Positions 63,844-64,000 of a stretch of DNA of 64,000 nucleotides are shown here, in pieces. Both the position numbers and the translations under genes were made by a program. The notes under the pieces are model-generated. The model worked only from the letters and a program-made list of their open reading frames with translations. It was not told where the DNA came from and ran no database searches. Numbering within the stretch: position 1 is the stretch's first letter; every line of letters starts with the position of its first letter. The DNA comes from Roseibium sp. (GTDB lineage Bacteria > Pseudomonadota > Alphaproteobacteria > Rhizobiales > Stappiaceae). Location of the stretch: NCBI GenBank assembly GCA_017643925.1, contig JAEPML010000018.1, positions 1-64,000 on the forward strand, written 5' to 3'.

Positions 63844-64000
63844 ATGGTCAAAGCAGCTGGGGAATCGAGAGTGTCTGATATGGAGTCTGCCGACGCAGCA
63901 GGTTCCGATCCGAGATCGAAGTTTTATCCGGTCATGGGCGCAAACATCAGCGTTCAGGCGATCGTCGAGGGATCTCTCCTTGCCGAAATTGAACTGGACC
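63844..64000 (+). CDS. Partial CDS cut by window end, unknown
   Basis: ATG after AAGGGGGCAGGGG. The visible 52 codons (MVKAAGESRVSDMESADAAG, then FYPVMGANISVQAIVEG) have no stop and no recognised motif. An acidic, small-residue-rich N terminus next to an adhesin cluster could be another surface protein, but this is a guess. Confidence 0.5.
   Translation, partial: MVKAAGESRVSDMESADAAGSDPRSKFYPVMGANISVQAIVEGSLLAEIELD

Noticed and set aside
1..64000. CRISPR arrays, rRNA, riboswitches
   Set aside because: Looked for regularly spaced short repeats, rRNA cores and known aptamer-like motifs by eye; none seen.

Overview
The window looks like the chromosome of a marine alphaproteobacterium of the Rhizobiales, most likely near the Stappiaceae (Roseibium/Labrenzia type). 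This taxonomy is inferred. It rests on a SciP (CtrA antagonist) gene beside a Caulobacter-type fliF-fliG-fliH-fliN-flbD flagellar operon, CtrA-like TTAA-N7-TTAA boxes, an alphaproteobacterial 5-aminolevulinate synthase, and a complete Paracoccus-type sox cluster. Most of the window is GC-rich; one tRNA-linked island is visibly AT-richer.

Layout. 1-6.1 kb: housekeeping and small genes (5'-cut glutathionyl-hydroquinone reductase, NUDIX hydrolase, two tiny unannotated peptide genes, metallophosphoesterase, mtnA, GNAT acetyltransferase, a small CtrA-boxed gene). 6.1-17.4 kb: flagellar block on the minus strand (flhA, flbD, fliN, fliH, fliG, fliF; sciP; flgD, fliK). 17.6-19.0 kb: mnmA and tRNA-Met(CAT). 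19.0-28.0 kb: an island bounded by perfect 52-bp direct repeats of the tRNA 3' part. It carries only signalling genes (receiver-EAL, hybrid histidine kinase, HD-GYP protein, globin-coupled chemoreceptor, CheY-like receiver, MarR regulator) and no recognisable integrase. 28.0-30.7 kb: decayed DNA with a lipase-like pseudogene, a degenerate third tRNA remnant, a VOC protein and an SDR fragment. 30.7-50.0 kb: sulfur oxidation. This includes a Tat-exported amidohydrolase with a Cys-rich tail, two exported MBL-fold proteins, the minus-strand run soxV-W-X-Y-Z-A-B-C-D-E-F-DUF302-hemA, and the divergent soxS-soxR plus two YeeE/YedE-type sulfur transporters. 50.2-61.8 kb: a Lap-type biofilm adhesin (TAAG retention site, tandem repeats, RTX-like C terminus) with convergent genes for its type I secretion system (TolC, ABC transporter, membrane fusion protein), the LapG protease, and a short membrane sensor in the position where a LapD would be expected. 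62.0-64.0 kb: OmpA-family protein, two small coupled ORFs and the start of a gene cut by the window end.

How they work together. The sox genes appear to form one regulon. Four perfect and one near-perfect ATTC-N8-GAAT palindromes sit upstream of soxV/soxS, soxX, soxB, the second YeeE gene and the MBL pair, as expected for an ArsR-family persulfide sensor. SoxR in this window has the Cys pair spacing of SqrR/BigR. A hairpin plus operator between soxA and soxB splits the sox run into separate transcription units, and a dedicated ALA synthase at its end could feed haem to its c-type cytochromes. The flagellar genes carry CtrA-like boxes and sit next to sciP. The island adds two probable c-di-GMP phosphodiesterases and a haem-based gas-sensing chemoreceptor. 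The Lap cluster is a c-di-GMP-type adhesion output in other bacteria, but here no full-length LapD is visible.
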